Made by a program: the position numbers and the translations under genes
Assembly (NCBI GenBank): GCA_020809705.1
Contig: CP085833.1
Coordinates: 3,224,001 to 3,288,000 of the forward strand
Origin: Calonectria ilicicola
Lineage: Eukaryota; Ascomycota; Sordariomycetes; Hypocreales; Nectriaceae
Direction of reading: 5' to 3'
Length of the DNA stretch: 64,000 bases
In this document: positions 21,501 through 32,642 of the stretch, piece by piece
Layout: every line of letters begins with the position of its first letter
Position numbering within the stretch: the first letter of the stretch is position 1
Notes under the pieces: model-generated
Told to the model about the DNA's origin: nothing
Databases searched by the model: none
The model's input: the letters and a program-made list of their open reading frames with translations, nothing else

Positions 21501-22916
21501 CCACTCTTCTGTTGGCGGGCGATCGATGTGGCCTATTCGCTTCCAGGCATCCTCAGTGTCTGTGTTGTCTAGATGAAGCTTCGATCGCATAATCTTGATA
21601 CCATGTTCGTTTAGCCAGACAATATATTTTCCAGAAAGAGACCATTTGATAGTGCTAATGGTTCCCTCTCCGGAATGAAGAATGGTGTCTTTTCCTGTGT
21701 TATTTCCCAGGCCCATGCTGCCAAGCCAACCTGAGGCGGTGGCCGCTGCCGTCCCGGTCGTTGTAGAAGTGCTCCGGCCAGGCCCACCACCCACGGTGAG
21801 GATAAGCTGACCAGCTGTTCCTCCAGAAAGATAGGTCCTGTCAGTCTTGAATTCAGGTGATAGGGCCACCGCCTGAACCGGCCTGGCAAAGTTGCGAAGC
21901 TGGACATCCTTCAAATCCACGAGTGACTGCACACAAACATTTCCATCCAAGGATGACGTAGCAATATAAATATCATTCGATGGCGTCCTGGGAATTTGGA
22001 GTTGCTCACGGGGCCTTCGCGATGCTGCAGCTGGAGACGAATCGGTTCGAACTGAGGCATTGCTGGGTGCCACGGGAGTTGCAGCTCGCTGCGGGGACTC
22101 AATTTTATCAGTTGGCAGAGGCGGAGGGAATGGTGAGATGGAAATGTTAGTGACGGAAGCAGAGTGAGCATGATAAACTCTGAGAGTTTGGAAAGTCGGA
22201 AGCTGGGTGACGTGCTGGGCTGAAGTTAGGCAGTGAGCTTCTAGTGGTAGGATGGTACCTTACAATGTTGCCATTATGAGTTCCAACAATCTGTCATCTG
22301 GTTAATATATCGGTCATCTGCGTAGGAATTATTCTCTCACCATCTTGTCGCCTGCAACAAGGAATGCGCTGGTGGCATCGCCGTTTCGGTAGACAGGGCC
22401 GAGATGTTGCGTGAGGCGGACGTATTTGAGTCTCGGCTCTTCGTCCTCGTCCTCGTCTTCCTCATCCTCGTCTTCGTCTTCATCCTCGTCATCTTCGTCT
22501 TCGTCATCTTCCTCCTCCTCCTCTGTATCTTCTTCGACTTTTCCCTTATTCTGGTTGTCAGGGCTCTTGGTGCTATCGGTGCCCGACATTTCCTTGGGTC
22601 GGTCGCCATCGCCATCGCCATCGCGGTCGGGACTCTCCTTCCCTACGTCCTCATCCTTTCCCCTGCTTGAAGCCTCTTGAACTAAGGCCTCGGACAATAT
22701 TTCGTTAGGCGCTCCATTGTCGGGTGTTGCGCCCGTGTCTTCGAGAGATGGTTCGGTATTGTCGTGTGCTAGCTCAGCCTGAGGCTGGTGATCCAGCTGA
22801 TCGCCGGGCTTTGGCGACTGTTCTGTCATTGCACGGGCAGAATTGAGCTCATTCTGGGTTTCCCTAAGGCTGTGAAACGGGTTGGTGTTGTTTGTAGGTT
22901 GGAAGCGCTTTAGCAT
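18583..22916 (-). CDS. VPS41: Vps41, HOPS vacuolar tethering complex subunit
   Basis: Five exons on the minus strand: 22916-22341, 22290-22264 (27 nt), 22214-21229, 21174-19428, 19377-18583; together 1376 residues. Vps41 is the HOPS subunit that binds Rab7/Ypt7 and drives vacuole and late-endosome fusion. Residues 1-192 are a hydrophilic extension with a near-pure Asp/Glu tract at about 129-175. The start of the beta-propeller follows (LKYVRLTQHLGPVYRNGDATSAFLV is split by the first intron; IVGTHNGNI is exon 2; then HVTQLPTFQTLRVYHAHSAS). The middle is an alpha-solenoid with clathrin-like repeats, and the C-terminus at about 1290-1376 is a RING-type zinc domain (CARCHEPF, CGHVFHVSHL, CPFCHPK). 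Reading phases agree at all four junctions. The N-terminus is divergent from APC1 with only 308 bp between starts. Confidence 0.9.
22439..22520 (-). repeat. Trinucleotide-rich tract encoding the Vps41 acidic stretch
   Basis: An imperfect GAN repeat (read on the minus strand) that encodes an almost uninterrupted run of Asp and Glu inside Vps41 exon 1. The opposite strand reads as polySer or polyLeu/Val in two frames; those frames are shadows of the repeat. Confidence 0.85.
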
Positions 22917-23224
22917 CCGCGTTGAGCTATGACAGCTCCAAGTGCGGCGCGGTGGAGGTACCTGCAGCTACGTCACGAGCCCAGCTCCGCATATTAATTA
23001 AGCACGTTGGGTGCTGGTCAGCATAGGCTTGTGCAGGCGCGCCCCACCATCACATCCCACGTCGTAAATCGACCCGCGTCCAACGCGGCTCAACGCCAGT
23101 TCTGGGATCCAAGCCGCGCACAATCTGCCAAAACGATACAAACCACCGAACGCCACGAGTCGAAACTGACAATTCTATACGATTGACTGCCATTCTGTGA
23201 GAGGCGTATGGCGGCCACTGGAAT
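22917..23224. promoter_or_regulatory. Short bidirectional promoter, VPS41 / APC1
   Basis: 308 bp separate two divergent start codons, so the region must carry both promoters. It contains TACGTCA at 22969-22975, which resembles a CRE/ATF half-site, and TTAATTAA near 22995. Assignment of these as functional sites is inference. Confidence 0.45.
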
Positions 23225-26200
23225 ATGGCGTCGGTGAGGTCCCTGGGGCTGCATCAGCCAGCAGGGCTTCGACATGCGATCGACGAACAAATTCTCCCCG
23301 CAAACGCGCCTCCGAGTTCGTACACTTGGGATATCGTCACGGATGACAGGAAGGAAAGCGATGTAGAGGATGAGCTCTTGATCACCGAGCGCTGTGTTAT
23401 ATGGTGTCGAGGGGCTATCTTCCGAAAGACGTTCAAGTTCGAGCTCGAGAAAGAGCCCATCAAACAAGCTCTTTTGGCATATTTCCCCGCTTCCGAAGAT
23501 GACGATACAGAAAACCGAGATTCAAAGTCAAAATCGGGCAAGACACAGGCGTTATCCAAGGCTTTGATTGTTTTCCTTAAAACCCAAGCACACATTTACT
23601 TTCTCTCCGGGACCTGCCATGTCGTCCACATGCCATTCGAAGTCGAGTCAGCCTTCGCAGGTCCTGTTGGCGTCATTATTCAGCGAAAGCAGCGAGCAGA
23701 GAACGCTGCACCAATATCTTTCAAATTTCCTCGAGTTCCCCCAAACTCCTTTGTTTCTTCTCAGTTGACGGCCTTCAATAGCTCTCAGCAGACTGTTTTT
23801 TCGGTTGAGGGCCTTAACAAACCTAAAGCGCTTCCACTTAGACTGAGCTCAACTCTAGACAACTTATGGGAGGCACCGCTGGAACAGCCCGAATCACGAT
23901 GGCCCCGACTTGTTTCTCTGACGGACCCATTGATGGAGCTTGGTCTGGTTGTTACTGACCAGGAACCCCAGAAGACAAACGGGTTGAGGAGGAATGCTTC
24001 AAAAAAGCCTCCATTTCTAGATATGGCTGAAGAAATGTTGCATGTTGAAGAAATCAAAATTCCTGGAGCATCAGGGCAAGATTTACATCAGCCTCTAGTA
24101 ATCGGAATTACTGTCAATCGAGAGACGAATTCCTACACTGTCTGGCGCCTGACGTACTTGAGACATGAAGACCCTTTTATTAATCGGCAGAAGGGTTCTA
24201 AATCCAAGGCTGCCCGGCGTCGTAGCTCCATGCAACCTGGCTTTGCAAGTGGCCCGTCTACCCCAGTTCAACCAAATCTCAGAGAAAGCTTTGGGGCACC
24301 GCTTCCGGGGAAGAGACAACGCAAGAGCGAAAAGTTCGAGAAGCCCCTTGATCTAGTTTCTTCGTTGGAACAGCAGGATAAAGAAGGCAATGGGCCTGCT
24401 CGACGAAGTTCTCGCCGAGTCAGCTCCATGCTAGCACGTGCGGATTTGTCCGCTTCCCATGAAAGATCAGTCTTCGCCGATCAACCACTGTTGACTGGCC
24501 ATGCGGGATCTAAAAGACACGATTCTCAAGGTAGTCACCATCCCCGACTGAGTGCTAGTTACAGTCATCAGATCCACCCTAGCCTGAGTAGTCTTTTGGA
24601 AGCACCCTTTGATGTTGGACTTGACGAGGGATTGCACAATATGGGGCTCGATGAGCATGATTTTGACGGCCTGCAACATGAAGTCGTCTTTACTCGACTT
24701 ACAACTGTGCCTTTGGATAATTCGACTGTTCGATATTCCGCCTCTGACCAACCTGCGCGCAATCAATCCAAGGTTTTTATCCTCACGGCACCCCCGTTTG
24801 CAATTGACGAGTACAATCGCAGTCAGATTTTGATTGGCATTCAAGATGCCACAGAAAAGCGACTCCAACTGATTACGCTTGGCTTAGGCATTCAGCACAA
24901 AGTAGATCTCGCCGCCAAGGCCGCTAGAAAAGAAGTCTCGGAGGATCCCGTTGTGTCTGTCAGCGTGGTGGACTTGCGGCGAGCTCAGAATGTTGTTGAT
25001 TCTTGCAAACTGGTTGATGGTGACCAAACCGCGATACTCATTCTTTCTGAGTCAATGGACGGGCGACACGAGCTTAGCACTCAAGCCCCATGGAGTGAAC
25101 TGACCAAAATCTCACTTTCCCTGCTCTTCGTCGACAATACGAGAAGCTTGCAATTCCGCGGAAGAGCCATAGACCGAGATGTCAGGCAGCGAAAGTCGGA
25201 GATTATCGATTTCACCAATGGAAGCATTGTTGGTGTTCGTCATCCAAGACAAAGGGGCATTGTGGACGTAGTTGATGCGGAAGGTCGATTGCACCAGCTT
25301 CTTATTCAACTTCAGCCGAAATCCCCCCAGGTCCGCAAGGTTTTAGATATTTGTCGCAGCATTCTTCCTCACTCGTTAGGGGAGCGAATCACCGCTGGGT
25401 GGCTTCATTGCATGCAATGGTTAGCAGGGCGAGGCGGACCCGTTGCAGATATGGAATGGTCTGCTGTGGTAATTATCTTATTTGCTTCCTTTTTGAACCT
25501 CGGCCGCAATGATTCAAGCCCTCTCCCCGTAAGTCGAAAATCACCACGCAAGAAGAGAACTGCGTCGGGATCGTTTGGGTCGATTCGCGAGTCAGAAAAT
25601 TGGAGAACATTGGAAGCCGGTGAAACATCCAATTCTCTTGGGTATCCGACCTGGATGATGAACAAGGGATGGGAGTGGGCCCTTGACGAACAACTCGAGG
25701 ATACGATGTCATCACACGGAGACCAAAGCTCGCCCGCCAAGTTCATCCCACAGCATATTATTTTCGCTAAGGAGTATATGGCATCTCCACTTGGTGAAGC
25801 AGCATTTGGCCCTTCAGGTTATATGCCTACGGCGTTAAATAAAAGCTCTGAGAGTCGACGGAAGGTCGCCGTGGATGTTTTTATGGGTCTTCATCTCCTT
25901 CAAGAGGAACAGAAATTAGACATCATGACACCAGAATTCTTATCTCCAGGTCGCACTGACCTGAGGGTGGTGTTGTGCCAGATTGCGAGGTGGCTGCGGT
26001 GGCAGAACTTTTCTTCAGTCTACGAGCTGGGGATTCAGGAAGAGATCGATAGTCGCAATGACTTTGGTATGTTCAAAACTCGAACCAGCGGGCAACGCTA
26101 ACACAAATAGACCTAAATCTTAAACCAGCTATACCCCAGCCGCCGGTACGACCCGATGTCATTGAATGGATTCAAAGTCGCCTTGTTGGTGATCGCAAAG

Positions 26201-29151
26201 GGCATCACCTGGCTCCGGCTGATATCTACTATGCTAGTACTCGGTTGTCTGAAACAGAGAAGTCGCAGGATCGGAGATGGGACTTGATTTTGCCTCGATC
26301 TCTAATGTTCAAGCAGTTTTTCAGATTCGTCAAACCAAGCACATCGGCTCCCCAAATGGTTGAGGCAATGTGTGATGCAGGCATAACCCCATTCATTCTT
26401 GATACACTCCCGGAGGCGGTCCTTGTACCACTTCAAGATGCAATTTCATTGTGTCAACCTCATCCTCCATCAACCTGGTCCAAGAATCTTCTCGAACTGG
26501 TCAACCGCCACGATATTAATCTCATGCTTACTCCTAACAAGCGGCCCAGGCCCACAGCTGCAAAGATCTTGGTAACTACTCTACTCTTGGCATTGATGAT
26601 ATTTGCTAATTATCTAAACCAGACGCCAACACACACTGCAACTTGGGACTTCAAAATGCTCTGCCAGAGTGTTGAAGAAGCGAACAACGCTGGCTATGAT
26701 GAGGGTGAGGGAACTGAGAGACAAGCCGTTATCCGAGCACTCTTCAAGGAAGATCGCCGCTTGAATGAAGCACAGGATATCCTCTCTACCCATAAAACAA
26801 GGCTGATTCGACTGGATCCTCATCCAAGTTGGCCCGAGAGCGAATATTTGGAAAAGCAAAAGGAACTTGTTTCACGGGTCGCATTGGGGACGCTGGCCAT
26901 CCCGGCGGGTCGAGGCCTGCTCTACTACAGTCTTCGATTCCCTTTGATCACACAAAAGTTTCATATTGGTGGGTTTAACCTGAATTGCATCGTTAAGCCG
27001 ACGAATGTCACTGTAGGAGTAGACAAGGCCCTTTTCACAGAGGAGAAGGTCTGCTGGGGCTTTTTTCATCAAGGTGTGGCTGCTGGGCTCGCAATTTCTC
27101 CACAGGCCAAGGGAATCGACACCTCCTGGATTCTCTACAATAAGCCAGGACAAGAGCTAAATAATCGCCATGCCGGGTTTCTCCTTGCTCTCGGATTAAA
27201 CGGACATCTCAAAGATGTAGCGAAATGGGTCGCTTTTAAATATCTCACCCCAAAGCACACAATGACGTCGATCGGGCTCCTACTTGGTCTGGCTGCTTCA
27301 TATATGGGTACTATGGATTCGCTCATCACCCGTCTTCTCTCTGTTCATGCTACAAGGATGCTACCGAGAGGGGCGGCTGAACTAAATCTGTCACCGCTTA
27401 CACAAACCTCGGGCATAATGGGCATCGGGTTATTGTATGCGAATAGCCAGCACCGACGTATGAGCGAAATAATGTTGTCAGAGATTGAACATATTGACGA
27501 GGAGGATGAAGAAGAACCCCTGAGAAGCGAGTGCTACCGTCTAGCTGCCGGCTTCGCCCTCGGCTTTATCAACCTTGGCAAGGGTAATGACTTAAAAGGT
27601 CTGCATGACATGAAACTGACTGAAAAATTGATAACACACGCAACGGCAACGAAGAATGTCGAAATCGTCCATGTCCTAGACCGTGCCGCCGCAGGTGCTG
27701 TCATGGCGATTGCCCTTATCTACATGAAGTCTGAGGATCAGATAGTGGCTCGCAAAGTTGACGTCCCTGATTCTATATTGCAGTTCGATTATGTACGACC
27801 AGATATATTACTTCTCCGAACTGTTGCAAAGAACTTGATCCTATGGTCTAAAATAGAGCCGACTTTTGTTTGGATTCACAAAAATCTCCCAGGTCCTTAT
27901 CGACACCGCCACAAACTTCACTCAACCAACAAACTACGATCCACTGATCTGCCCTTTTTCAGTATACTGGCCGGTCTTTGTTTCTCGATTGCCCTTCGGT
28001 TTTCTGGTAGTGCCTCTCCCAAAGTTCGAGATATGTTGCTGCACTATCTCGATCAGTTTATACGCATCACCCAGATTCCATCCTGCAACAGCTCAAATCT
28101 GGATGCGGGACCTTCGTATGATGAGGAGCTGGCACGTACCAATGCCCGCATGTGTCAGGACATTTTGGCGCTCTCTGCCTCTATTGTCATGGCCGGTACT
28201 GGTGATATCCCTGTTCTTCGACGACTTCGAGCATTGCATGGCCGCGACGATGCTGATACTCCGTATGGCTCCCATCTTGCAACTCACTTGGCTGTTGGGG
28301 CACTCTTCTTGGGATGCGGAACCGCTACATTCGGCACAAGCAATATGGCTATCGCAGCCTTGCTTGTGTCTTTCTATCCGATATTCCCCACGAATGTAAT
28401 GGACAATCGCTCACACCTCCAAGCCCTGCGACATTTCTGGGTCCTTGCCACGGAGCAGCGTTGTCTGGTTACTAAAGATGTCATAACCGGACAGCCGGTC
28501 TCGGTGCCTATCGAAATTAAGATGCAAAGCAACACATCAACGGAGCCCGTTCTGAATCGCACCGCCCCTTGTCTCCTCCCTCCCCTTGATCAAATTGCAA
28601 GTGTCTCAACGGCGTGCGGGCCCCAGTTCTGGGACATGGAGTTGGACTTTACCAATGATGAAGTGAAGGCTGCCTTTGCCGAAACGCAGAGCCTTTATCT
28701 ACGCAGGCGCCCTCCACGAGAAGGAGCCTTTGCGTCTACATTGCGGGCGCTGGGTAGCGATGATCGAGGAAAAGAGCCCCTTGATTGGATTTTCGAGCTT
28801 GACAGCCTCACTGGTATTAGTTATGCCGAGAGGACCGTGGTTCTCGAACGGAGCGACGAGGCGCCGCAGACTGGCAGCGCCATCGATGCTCGGCTTGAAA
28901 TGGACAAGGGTATCACTGACGGCATCGACCGCGAACGCCTTGAAGGCGCCCGTCTGTTGTTTGAGTGGGGTGCTGTGCGCGATCGCCTCGTTCAGCCCAA
29001 CGTGTTTGACAGCCAGGAAACGATTACCGACCCGTACGGCGAGAGTGAGAGAGACTTGGCAGAGAAGGAAGGCATATGGTGGATGAGAGATAGCGTGATT
29101 GAAGGGCTCAAAGGCAAGGTATGGCTGGCGGGCCGCGAGAGTGAGCAATAG
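23225..29151 (+). CDS. apc1: Anaphase-promoting complex subunit 1 (BimE)
   Basis: Three exons, 23225-26066, 26111-26571 and 26623-29151; 1943 residues, usual for fungal APC1/BimE. APC1 is the largest scaffold of the APC/C ubiquitin ligase, which targets securin and cyclin B for destruction. The N-terminal half (DELLITERCVIWCRGAIFRK onward) contains the propeller-like region and a disordered Ser/Arg-rich insertion at about 320-460. The C-terminal half has PC-type repeats, seen as AGFLLALGLNGHL, TMTSIGLLLGLAASYMG, TSGIMGIGLLYAN and AAGFALGFINLGKGND. Intron 1 is 44 bp (GTATGT...ATAG, phase 1). Intron 2 is 51 bp (GTAACT...CCAG with TGCTAAT as branch site); it is a multiple of three without a stop, so skipping it in annotation would add 17 hydrophobic residues. 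Confidence 0.93.
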
Positions 29152-29783
29152 GAGGAGCTTCTCTCCATTACGCGGGAACTGGCGTTGTGGTGGCGATGAT
29201 GGGCTTTTCTCTCTTACAGCGAGCAAGCAGCGAAAGGCGATAAAAGTAGACAAACCAGAACAAAAATGTTTTACGAGTCATGATATAATGGAATATACAA
29301 GGCTAATCTTTTATCCTCAATGTGCTTGCATTCCCGAAACACACAAGATTGACTCCTCACCATGGGAGGCAAAGGATGGAAAATTTTACGAGGCAAATAG
29401 ATCATTTGTTCAACAATCACGTTAAATTCCATTATCCCCTACCCCTTTGCCTCTTCCCTTTTCCGAGAACGCCATGCAATGCAAACCGCATCACCGGGGA
29501 TATACAGGGCTCTTCTAGCCCACCCGCTCTTGGTCCCTTTAACCACGCTGCTGTTTACCGCTCCTCCCATCTCCTAGTCGACATCATGATCTTTTGCTTT
29601 TTTTTCATCAAGTCTCCAAAGAAACGACTGCAAGAGAAGATATTCCACATCCCGATTCAAGCAGCGAAGGGCCGATCATTCCGGCGAAGAGCTCCTCAAA
29701 ACAGAGGCCCCTGATAGATTGCGTTGCCCCAAATTGAGTAGTCATAAAAACACTCACTGTGTCCATGAAGGACTCGTCGAGCT
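29152..29783. other. Convergent intergenic region, APC1 / eIF3e
   Basis: About 630 bp between two stop codons, expected to hold both 3' UTRs. Short frames here are not protein-like. No RNA gene is recognised. Confidence 0.5.
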
Positions 29784-31181
29784 CTATTTCGAGACAGCAG
29801 CGTTCAGGACTTGTGTCCTGAAGAAGCCACCCTTGGTCTTCTCAATCACCTGCTGGTAGACGTTGTTGGGAGGGTGGTTCATCACCACGGTACCGTCCTG
29901 GCTGTCGATCTTGGCGTCCAGTCGAGTCTCCCGGATGAGGTTGACAATCCACTTCTCACCATCGTCAGGGTTGAGGCCGAGCTTGGCGCTCAGATCCCGA
30001 ATGTTCATACGGCTAAAGATCTTACAGTAGCTCTCGCAAATGAGGTGTCGGGCAGCATCCACAAAGGCATCGGCGGATGAAGCGAGGAAGAAGTCGCTGC
30101 GGCAGACCTGTTCGGCCATGTGGAGAGCCTCACGAGCGGCTTCGAAGTCGTGGGCAATGTAGAGAGCGCTGACGAACTGAGTGATGGGGTCGACGTACTC
30201 GTAAGCCTCTTGGCGGACGTAACGAATGACATCCTTCATCTGCTTCTGCTGGAGGGAGCTGTTGCGGGCACGGTTGCGGCCGGTGATAACGGCAGCAATC
30301 AGATATCGCAGGATCCATGGGGAAGATGTCTGGATGGTGTTGATGTAGGCGGCGGAGAAGAACATATCGAGGATGGGCTCCCGGGCAGCATCGAAGTTGA
30401 AGAGAGGGAAGAGTGACCAGTGGATAAGCATGGTTCGGTGGTCAAGTTGGGCACGAGGGTTGTTGAACAGCTTGGAGTCGATTCCTTCCCTCACGTTCTT
30501 CAGCTCGTCGACGGCCGACTCCCAGTTGGTCTGGAGGATCTCGGAGGCGAGCTTGCCCCAGGTGGCAGCGGAGACCTTGTCGTTATCTGTGGACAGGACT
30601 CGGAACTGGTAAAGCATATCGGCGGCCGGGCCATACTGGCCACATCGGAACTGGAACTGGCCGAAGTCGTAGAGGGCGTTGACCATCTCCATGGTGACCT
30701 AAAAAAAAAATTAATTTCGTCAGCCAACTACATCCTCCGATACTGGTTTGTGTGCGCGGGAGCCCGATCCACTTACTCCGTGCTGGTTCTTCAGGAACTC
30801 CAAGTTGGCAACCTTGTCGCTTCGGAGCCCGTTGACGACCTCGTCTTGGGTAAGGAGGTCGGCAATCTTAGCAGTAGCCTGCTCGTACTTCTCCAGCTGG
30901 GACAGCACCTCTTGGCGCTTCTTGGTGTACTCGGCAGGGGGGTCAGCCACGCCGTGGAGGTCACAGTACAGAGTGGCGACGTAGTCGGTCATGTTGGTGT
31001 CCTCGAGCAGTTTGATCTTTCCGGACAGGATCTGCTTGGCCTTGGCGTCATCGCCCTTCTCCTCCGCCTTGTCGCCCTCGAACTGGATCAGTGGGAATAG
31101 CAGGTGTCGGCTCAGGTGGGGTGCCAGCTTGGACATGATGGACGAGCCGTCGGCCGAGACGGCAGTGAGTAGGTCCTCCAT
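29784..31181 (-). CDS. INT6: Translation initiation factor eIF3 subunit e (Int6)
   Basis: Two exons, 31181-30777 and 30698-29784, with a 78-bp phase-0 intron (GTAAGT...TTTTTTTTTTAG); 439 residues, the normal size. eIF3e is a PCI-type scaffold subunit of eIF3, needed for loading the 43S complex onto mRNA. The N-terminal region ([16 protein letters not shown]) is the helical repeat part. The C-terminal half ([18 protein letters not shown] to the C-terminus) contains the PCI domain with the winged helix ([26 protein letters not shown]). The junction restores [19 protein letters not shown], typical of the family. The ATG at 31181 has context cacgATGg; the open frame extends upstream to 31322 without family similarity. 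Confidence 0.95.
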
Positions 31182-31629
31182 CGTGGGCAAAATTTCGGGC
31201 GTTTTGCTGGGAGGCGAGGGAGGGAAGGTCGACGAGAGAAGACTCGGAAAGGGCTCGTCGCGAGGGTAAAGACGCAAGCAAGTGATGGAGGGGCAGATTT
31301 TTGGTGAATTTCGCCAATCCACAAGTGGTGTGGGGTTTCGGGCGCACCCGGGGATTTACCGGCTTTCCAAAGGTCAATGTCATGTGATCCCAAGATTTTC
31401 CTATGAGAGCTTCAACTTTTGGAGCACTAGCGCGCGACAGGTGAGCAGTGGACGACAGTTGAGTTTGCTCCAATCTCGGCCAATTGGGCGCTGCTTCCTT
31501 TCTTTACATCGCTGTACGAGTCTCCTCTTCACGTATTTTATAACCTCGCACTCGATCGAACTACAACCCGCGCCTCCTCGACGACTCTATCTCACCCACC
31601 TATCGACTCTCAACCCTCAATCTCTCACA
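31182..31629. promoter_or_regulatory. Bidirectional promoter, eIF3e / mL49
   Basis: 448 bp between two divergent start codons of translation genes. The mL49 side ends in a C/T-rich leader (about 31560-31628). Specific factor sites were not recognised. Confidence 0.5.
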
Positions 31630-32211
31630 ATGCGCTCCATTCTGCCCCGAATCCTTTCTCAAGGATGCCAGAGCATCCTTCACAAACCGGCCTTTCACCC
31701 ATCGATTAGTCAAAAATGCTCATTCCTCCCCACCATCCAGATTGCGCACGCCTCCTTCAGAACCCATGTTGGATATAAGCCTGACCCATCAGCCGGGCCT
31801 GTCAACCCCAATATCAAAAACAAGATTGCCGAGAAGAAGCGCATTATGAAGCGACCCTTCCTCCCTCCCCCGACGAAAACTGAGGAGGAGTTGATCGCAT
31901 CCCTCCCGTATATCGTACGACGCACGCCCTACTCTCAGGTGCCCATATACCGAAAGTTTATGTCTGGCGGAAACCGTTGTATCATCATTCTCAAGAAGAT
32001 TGATGGAAACCGAACAAAACTTGTGGAGGATTTAGCCATTGCATTGCAGGTTGAGCGAAAGGATATTCGACTAAACCCTACAACACAACACATAGAGATC
32101 AAGGTGAGAACTTTTTGGCACGCCCAGAGCCTTATATCAGCCACTAACTTGCGAATGAAGGGAAATCACCTCGACAAGGCCCTGGAATGGCTACTGAAAA
32201 CTGGCTTCTAA
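31630..32211 (+). CDS. IMG2: Mitochondrial large ribosomal subunit protein mL49 (Img2)
   Basis: Two exons, 31630-32103 and 32161-32211; 174 residues. mL49/Img2 is a mitochondrion-specific component of the large ribosomal subunit. The Arg/Ser-rich N-terminus (MRSILPRILSQGCQSILHKP) is a presequence. The conserved core reads SLPYIVRRTPYSQVPIYRKF, then ILKKIDGNRTKLVEDLAIAL, LNPTTQHIEIK and, after the intron, GNHLDKALEWLLKTGF, a close match in order and spacing to Img2. The 57-bp intron (GTGAGA...CACTAAC...GAAG) is a multiple of three and has no in-frame stop, so an unspliced reading would insert 19 residues between the final beta strand and the last helix. The start ATG lies at the end of a pyrimidine-rich leader. 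Confidence 0.88.
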   Translation: MRSILPRILSQGCQSILHKPAFHPSISQKCSFLPTIQIAHASFRTHVGYKPDPSAGPVNPNIKNKIAEKKRIMKRPFLPPPTKTEEELIASLPYIVRRTPYSQVPIYRKFMSGGNRCIIILKKIDGNRTKLVEDLAIALQVERKDIRLNPTTQHIEIKVRTFWHAQSLISATNLRMKGNHLDKALEWLLKTGF

Positions 32212-32642
32212 ATCTAGATCAAAAGAAAAAGAAAGAGCTGGCCCAAGATGGCAAGTGAAAGGGATCATGTACTCAAATCAATTCGTCACAAGACGAAATA
32301 TCCTTACTGTAAAACTGTACCATATTGACGACCCGCCATCTATTTGGGTTACTAGCAATGTACAATACATGTAATTCAAGGCGCATCAGAAAATAGCTTC
32401 GTTCGTTGTGTCTTGGTTTGTCCTACATTCCTCATCCTGTATACGCCGCGTACGAGCAGCCTTGTAAAACCCCTAGTCCGCCCCCTTGAACCATCGACTC
32501 CAGAATGCAAGTCTAAAAGCGAAGCGCACGCTTCAAACGACCAAGCACCTATCCCATTTTCGCAAACACTAACATACAGGCTTCAAGCCAGCCATCGCTA
32601 ATTAATCCAAAATAGACCCCGACTAACTTATTTTTTATCAAA
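32212..32642. other. Convergent intergenic region, mL49 / SWI1
   Basis: 431 bp between stop codons, A-rich just after the mL49 stop. It should carry both 3' UTRs. Nothing else is recognised. Confidence 0.5.

Noticed and set aside
22411..22680. Plus-strand frames rich in Ser or Leu/Val
   Set aside because: They are the complement of the Asp/Glu codon repeat in Vps41 exon 1.
31282..31629. Upstream extension of the mL49 frame
   Set aside because: The frame stays open, but it covers the bidirectional promoter and shows no family similarity; the presequence starts well at ATG 31630.
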